Part shown: positions 59,371 to 64,000 of the stretch, in pieces
Layout: every line of letters begins with the position of its first letter
Numbering within the stretch: the stretch's first letter is position 1
Assembly (NCBI RefSeq): GCF_040802235.1
Contig: NC_133163.1
Coordinates: 40,940,501-41,004,500 of the forward strand
Direction of reading: 5' to 3'
DNA from: Manis javanica
Taxonomy: Eukaryota; Chordata; Mammalia; Pholidota; Manidae
DNA length: 64,000 bases
Program-made: the position numbers and the translations under genes
The notes under the pieces: model-generated
What the model was told of the DNA's origin: nothing
Database searches by the model: none
What the model saw: the letters and a program-made list of their open reading frames with translations, nothing else

Positions 59371-59459
59371 TCTTCCAGAAATGTGTTGCAATCTCTTGTC
59401 CACTGATGGTCTTCTTCCCCTTTTCTTCATCAATATGGTTTACCTGAATAGAGTATTGA
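59371..59459 (-). pseudogene. Coding-like relic, inverted partner of 61385-61473
   Basis: The reverse complement aligns without gaps to 61385-61473, with about 20 mismatches in 89 bases by hand count. In the matching frame it is fully open and includes QVNHIDEEKGKKTISGQEIA. Lys/Arg-rich frames continue upstream in the same direction (59937-60125 -). I do not recognise the parent. It may be a degraded retrocopy fused to the L1M fragment, or a piece of an undescribed repeat. Confidence 0.4.
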
Positions 59460-61250
59460 AAAAGATGGCAGATGAACATTTTTTATATCTGCCATTATAT
59501 TTTTAAAATCATTTTTGGTATATATAAAAGCTTTTTAGATTTTGCATATTTATTTTTATCCTAACATGGCACTCTTATGTTTAATTCCTACTTGATTTAA
59601 TATTTTAGTTGTTTTTGGTTGATGTAGTTCTTTGCTGTTTTCTCAGATTTTCTAGAGAAACATACATTTGACATCCTTTCTAGAATTCATTACTCATTCT
59701 TTATCCTATTGCATCTAATGCCTTCAGAGGGATGTTTAAGTGGTAACTAAAGGCAACTCAATTTTTTCCTTAGATGGGACTATCTCTGGCATATCTCTGG
59801 TTATTTCTGAAAGATAACCTCTGTCAGACAAAGGGATTTTCCATCTCTAGCCTATGAAGTCTTCCTCCGACAAGGATGCTGAATTTTAGCAGATGGCATT
59901 TGGTAGATTATTTTTCAAAATGATGAGTTATCTTCTTTAATGTATTTTCTTTGTCACCTGTATTTGCCAGTTTACTTTTATAATTCTTTTTGTCTGACTT
60001 CTGGGTGAATTTTTCTTAATGATCTTCTTGCTAACATTTTTGGTAGGGTCCATTCTAGTACTCATCTCTAATACTTCTAGCCTTTTTCTTTTTAATATCC
60101 TGGGTAACTTTTCTTTTTGTCTCATTTCATTTTATACTTTCAAATTGAAGAATAAGTCTGAATCATTAAACCACTTCTCTGTTTCCTCAATCCAACTCTG
60201 TTTCTGTGGTGGCTGTTTGTATGTCAGCTTTGCCACCTATTGTGAGCTTTTTAACATGTTAATGAGGATTTTATACAGTTTATTATACACAAAAATGTCA
60301 CTAAGACAAAAAGATGTACAGAGGGTTCTGATGCTAGTGTCCACTTCTTCTTCCCCTGTAGAATGGCAATAGTTCTTAGCCAGTGTGCTTAAAAGAAGTT
60401 TTTGAACTGCAGATTTTAATCATGTGTCTTTTAAGTTTTCATCTTCTGCCTATAGTTGTGAGAGTCTTACTTATACACTATTGGTAGTGAAATGAACACC
60501 GTAAGTATTGATTAACTCATTCACGCATTTAGCATTTTAGTTCTGTTATGTTCCAGATGCTGTACTTATGTGTTTCTGACTTTTCTCATCATCAGTCCCA
60601 ACCAGCATCAGATGAACTAAACTGGTAGGGAGGCAGGTCCCTGCTAAATTCCTGCCTTTGCATAGTGAGCCATCTCTATCCTTGTGAATGAGAGATACAT
60701 CTGAGGAGATGGCAGAGCCGCAGTTAGGAGCCCCGAGCCATGCTGTATCATCCCTCATTATACCGGTGAGGCTATCATGTGAGAATCAATTTCTTAATGT
60801 GGAGTCAATTTCTTGACTGACTTGCACATAAAAACTGTCCTCAGATACTTTGCAAACATTTGTTTATGTAAGTTATTCTCTGTGCTTGTTAAATTTTCAG
60901 CTCTTTCATATCTCACCCGCTCACACCAAATCTAAGGGAACACCAAAAATCTCATTAGTCAAGATACATCATATGCTAGTGCAAGATTTTTTTAAATGAA
61001 AGTTTTATACAAAAAAATCTATGATTAACAAAATGTCTGATTTTAAAATAAAGACAGGATCAGTATTACTAATTTTACCTATAACTTCAGACTTCAATAT
61101 GGATTGGAATGGCATTTAATAATCTTATCTTTACTTAAAATTTTGATACCTCTAATAATTTTAACACTTCTTACTGAGTTTTTTGGCACATGTCCCCTTA
61201 AAATTTGGAACCAGGCAATGAGCACCTCACTCATATCATCCTAGTCTTAG
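59460..61250. other. No intact gene; possible extension of the minus-strand relic to about 60200
   Basis: Minus-strand text between 59460 and 60125 has a coding-like texture in shifting frames, including a segment RGYLSEITRDMPEIVPSKEK near 59760-59830. It has several stops and frameshifts. An L2-like antisense terminus is visible near 60508-60575 ('aactcattcacgcatttagc', then 'ttatgttccagatgctg'). The rest is unique AT-rich sequence. Confidence 0.35.
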
Positions 61251-62135
61251 TCTTCCTCTTTTACTACAGAATGTAATGCCCTGACTCAGAGAATCATGCA
61301 CTCTAACTTAGCCCAGATGTATGGACAGATTAGGTTTTCCCAGGCATTTCCAACTCACCAAGTTCACCTTTCTTTGACTCTAAAGCAATATTCTGTTCAG
61401 GTAAACCAGATTGATAAGGACAAGGAGATGGAGGACATCAGCAGATAACAGATTTCAACAAATTTCTGCCAGACAGAAAGTAAGTAGCTGAGTAATGTCA
61501 AATGGAGCAGCAAGAGGAAGCCAGGTCCTAGCGCACAGACAGTCATGGCATCAGCTCCAAAGAGGCTCAAGGCTCCGAAATCCCAGGGTGGGAATTCAAT
61601 GTGTGGAGTTAAAAACATAGGCATTAATTAAAGGTCTATATACAGAACTCTAAACACCCCCATGCCTGCGCCAAACTCACACCTCATAGTTGCTATATTT
61701 CCCAAGCACCAAACTGGAGGATATTTCTCTAAAGAAATTTCACCCAGAAGCAAAGACTTCTACATTCTGGCACTTAGAGTATCTCCTAGCATAACAGCCT
61801 GATGCCATTCTGACTTTCTAAAGCAAAAACCAGTTGCTGTGGCTTTATTCCTATGCATTCTGAAATATTAATGACCCCCTTAAGACCTCAGCACCATTGA
61901 GGTTAGTCCCCAAAGTGAGAGACCAAAATAAGCAAGCGGGACATAAATGGGCCTGAAGGAAATAGAGATGGTGCATGGGACAGAAGAGAACCTGACTAAT
62001 CTCTTCAGAGATCTTATGAAAATATTTCACACTGAAAACCAGAAATGGATGATAGGAACAAATAGCACATTTAAAAAAATGCCTTTGGATATGAAAATGA
62101 TGATCTCCAAACCAAAAAAATTAATAAAGGATTAG
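61251..62135 (+). pseudogene. Decayed coding-like relic, one frame interrupted by stops
   Basis: A single plus frame reads through about 885 bases without a needed frameshift. The first 64 codons are open to a TAA at 61443-61445. Further stops fall near 61480, 61627 and 61797, with several more between about 61869 and 61945. The last part (61947-62135) is open again. Segments such as QYSVQVNQIDKDKEMEDISR and MASAPKRLKAPKSQGG look like a basic, Ser-rich protein. Lys/Glu-rich text continues past 62340 in another frame. I do not recognise the family. It could be a processed pseudogene or the ORF of an unnamed retroelement. No poly(A) tail or flanking duplication was found. Confidence 0.4.
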
Positions 62136-64000
62136 AAAGTCAAGAAAATATTCCATAAAGTGGAGCAATAAGACAAATGCTCACTTTTTTTTTAGATAAA
62201 ATGTGAAATCCAGGGGATCCTTTAAGGAAGCCCATTACCCCAGGAATGGGAATCACAATATGGAAAAACAGTGGAGCAGGATTCCCAGAGATGAAGGTAA
62301 CCACTTGTCATGTTGAAAAGTCCACCACAGGCCAGCTCCATGCACTGGATCATTAGTATGAAATTTGAGGAGGAAAAAAAAAGAAAATCTGAAAAATGGA
62401 GAGAGAAAGAGAAAAGGTTAAACAATGAGAATCAAACAAGAAGCACATGGGCACTTGATTTTTTTGTCACCAGATCTGGATGCTGAAGGATATGGAACAA
62501 TATCTTCAGAGTTGTGAAGAAAAAGACATTTTCAATGAAATAAATCCCCAAATTCAAGTATTGATCATGTATAGCCTGCTTAGTGGGAGGACAAATCCCT
62601 GAGCTGATCTAAGCGTATTTGTAATTGTAGAAGCAGCTGCCTTTGACAGCATAAGGAGAGAATGACCAACGAACAGTGCCAAATCCACAGTTCGAAGCCT
62701 AGTGACTTTGCAGGGTGCTTTCCTTCCTTCATTAAAAGGATGGGCAAAAAGGGACAAATGCTCGAGAGTGACACGAGCAACCATTTTATAAGTACTCATT
62801 TTTAAAGCCAGTCCTTCAGAGACACATACTTCTTTTTAGATATTATGTCTACATTTAAGTGGCTGTCCACAGGAGAACACATGGTGCCGTTCTAAGTGAT
62901 GGCTTTGTGGACTAACCAGTGAGAATCTCACTGTTCAGGGGAACACGAAAGCCCAGATTTACATGAGTCACTTAACTGAAAGTTATTTTAATACAATGAA
63001 AAGATAAGAGAATTAAAAAAATTAGAATAGCAAGCATGAAACTTGTCATTGGCCCCAACCTACTGCTTGAGAAGGAACTGGGCACTGGCTCTGTGTGCCC
63101 ACTGGGACCTGGTGAAAAAGGGGCTAGAGCAGTGTCAGCAGGTGGAGGTTTTTAATATGCCTGGAGACCCACCTTCAGGGTGAGGCCCTGGGAGCTCTTG
63201 CCCACAAAGCCTGCTTTGGGCAATCCACGAAACAGGATGTCTGCGGAGCTTTGGTAACTGACACAAAGGAACCCCTCTGCTCCTGTGGTGGTGGGAGAGG
63301 CTGGGCCCAGCATCTGCACACCAGCTCTCTCTTGTCTTGCTTGCTAACATGTCCTTGACCTCGGACGTCCTTTACACTTTCTGTTTCTCCTCTGGTTTTA
63401 TTTTATTTCTATTACTCTGTTTTTTATTCTTAATGTTATTGTGTCATTTTATATGGCTTTTATTACATTTATGTGGACATTTTAAGTTGAAGTATGCTCT
63501 CTTAGCTATTTTAGTCTGTAGTTTAAGAGCCTGTATGTCCTATTTACCAATTGAAAGTACAAAGTAACATCTCTTCTGCCATTGTTCTGATCAAACTGCT
63601 GGAGGCCCAGTCTCAGTAGTGGTAAAAATGGTTTCCTTTTCTCCCTGGGGTTGCCCTTCTGCAGATAATCCCTAAAAGTCTTCATGAAGCATTTCCTGTC
63701 CAAAAGACTAATCTTGGTTCTTCCTGCTTCACCCCTGGAACTGGAACTCAGACATATCCCCTTAAGGCTATAGGACATCTCACCCACCACTGGAAGCTGG
63801 TTCTGTGAAGTTATATAGAAGCTACGCTCAGGGAAGCTGAGCAGAACTTCCCAGCCGTGGCTGAAGCACTCACCCCAGTTGTGTCCAAAGTGACCCCTCA
63901 GCAGCTCTGCTCACTGCCACAGGCCTGTGTGGGTTCCTGCCTGATCTTCAAAGCTTGATGGCGAATGAACCTCATGTCCTCTACCTCCGCACACTCAGGA
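62136..64000. other. No intact gene recognised
   Basis: 62140-62560 may continue the relic above. 63050-63340 and 63570-64000 are GC-richer unique sequence, with conflicting short frames at 62554-62799 (-), 63135-63350 (-) and 63506-63790 (-). No splice-bounded coding segment can be defended, and the window ends inside this block. Confidence 0.4.

Overview
The window looks like nuclear DNA of a placental mammal. It is AT-rich, and no open reading frame is longer than about 200 codons. It is full of mammalian repeats: MIR, L2, several ages of L1, hAT-type DNA transposons, MLT1-type MaLR LTRs and other ERV LTRs. I found no exon chain, rRNA, tRNA, CRISPR array or bacterial-type operon. It therefore reads as intergenic or deep-intronic sequence, and I could not place any host gene in it. 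Three or four short L1 3' ends share one distinctive tail and still carry clean target-site duplications (near 2.5, 31.0, 37.7 and 50.4 kb). I saw no young SINE of the carnivore, ruminant, primate or rodent kinds. Together these suggest a laurasiatherian lineage with little recent SINE activity. Pangolin is my best guess, from memory of the L1 tail, and it is unproven.

Layout. From 0 to 10.5 kb: an L1ME 3' end, a young L1 3' end in a 13-bp duplication, L2, an L1 ORF2 piece, a MER20-like element, a unique block near 8.4-9.3 kb that looks like a conserved noncoding element, then an old L1 3' UTR and a hAT element. From 10.5 to 19 kb: mostly unique sequence with small MIR and MER5-like pieces and two CTCF-like motifs. 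From 19 to 30 kb: an ERV LTR, L2, an L1M/MLT1 pair, an L2 split by a 25-bp minisatellite, and a second LTR with TATA box and poly(A) signal. From 30 to 46 kb: sparse MIR and L2, a 52-bp L1 micro-insertion, a 153-bp L1 insertion, an L1M split by an unexplained 0.8-kb block, and a long pyrimidine tract. From 47.4 to 52.6 kb: one long, decayed, sense-strand L1 holding a younger nested L1 and a GATA microsatellite. From 52.6 to 64 kb: an MLT1-type LTR, MIR, L2, an antisense L1M and a decayed coding-like relic at 61.25-62.14 kb. An 89-bp stretch of that relic recurs in inverted orientation at 59.4 kb.

No genes cooperate here, and I see no undescribed molecular system I could defend. The points most worth checking are the coding-like relic and its inverted partner, the nested and micro L1 insertions with exact duplications, the candidate conserved elements, and the unexplained block that splits an L1 at 38.2-39.0 kb. 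All family names are by eye and memory, without a repeat library, so boundaries are approximate unless a target-site duplication fixes them.
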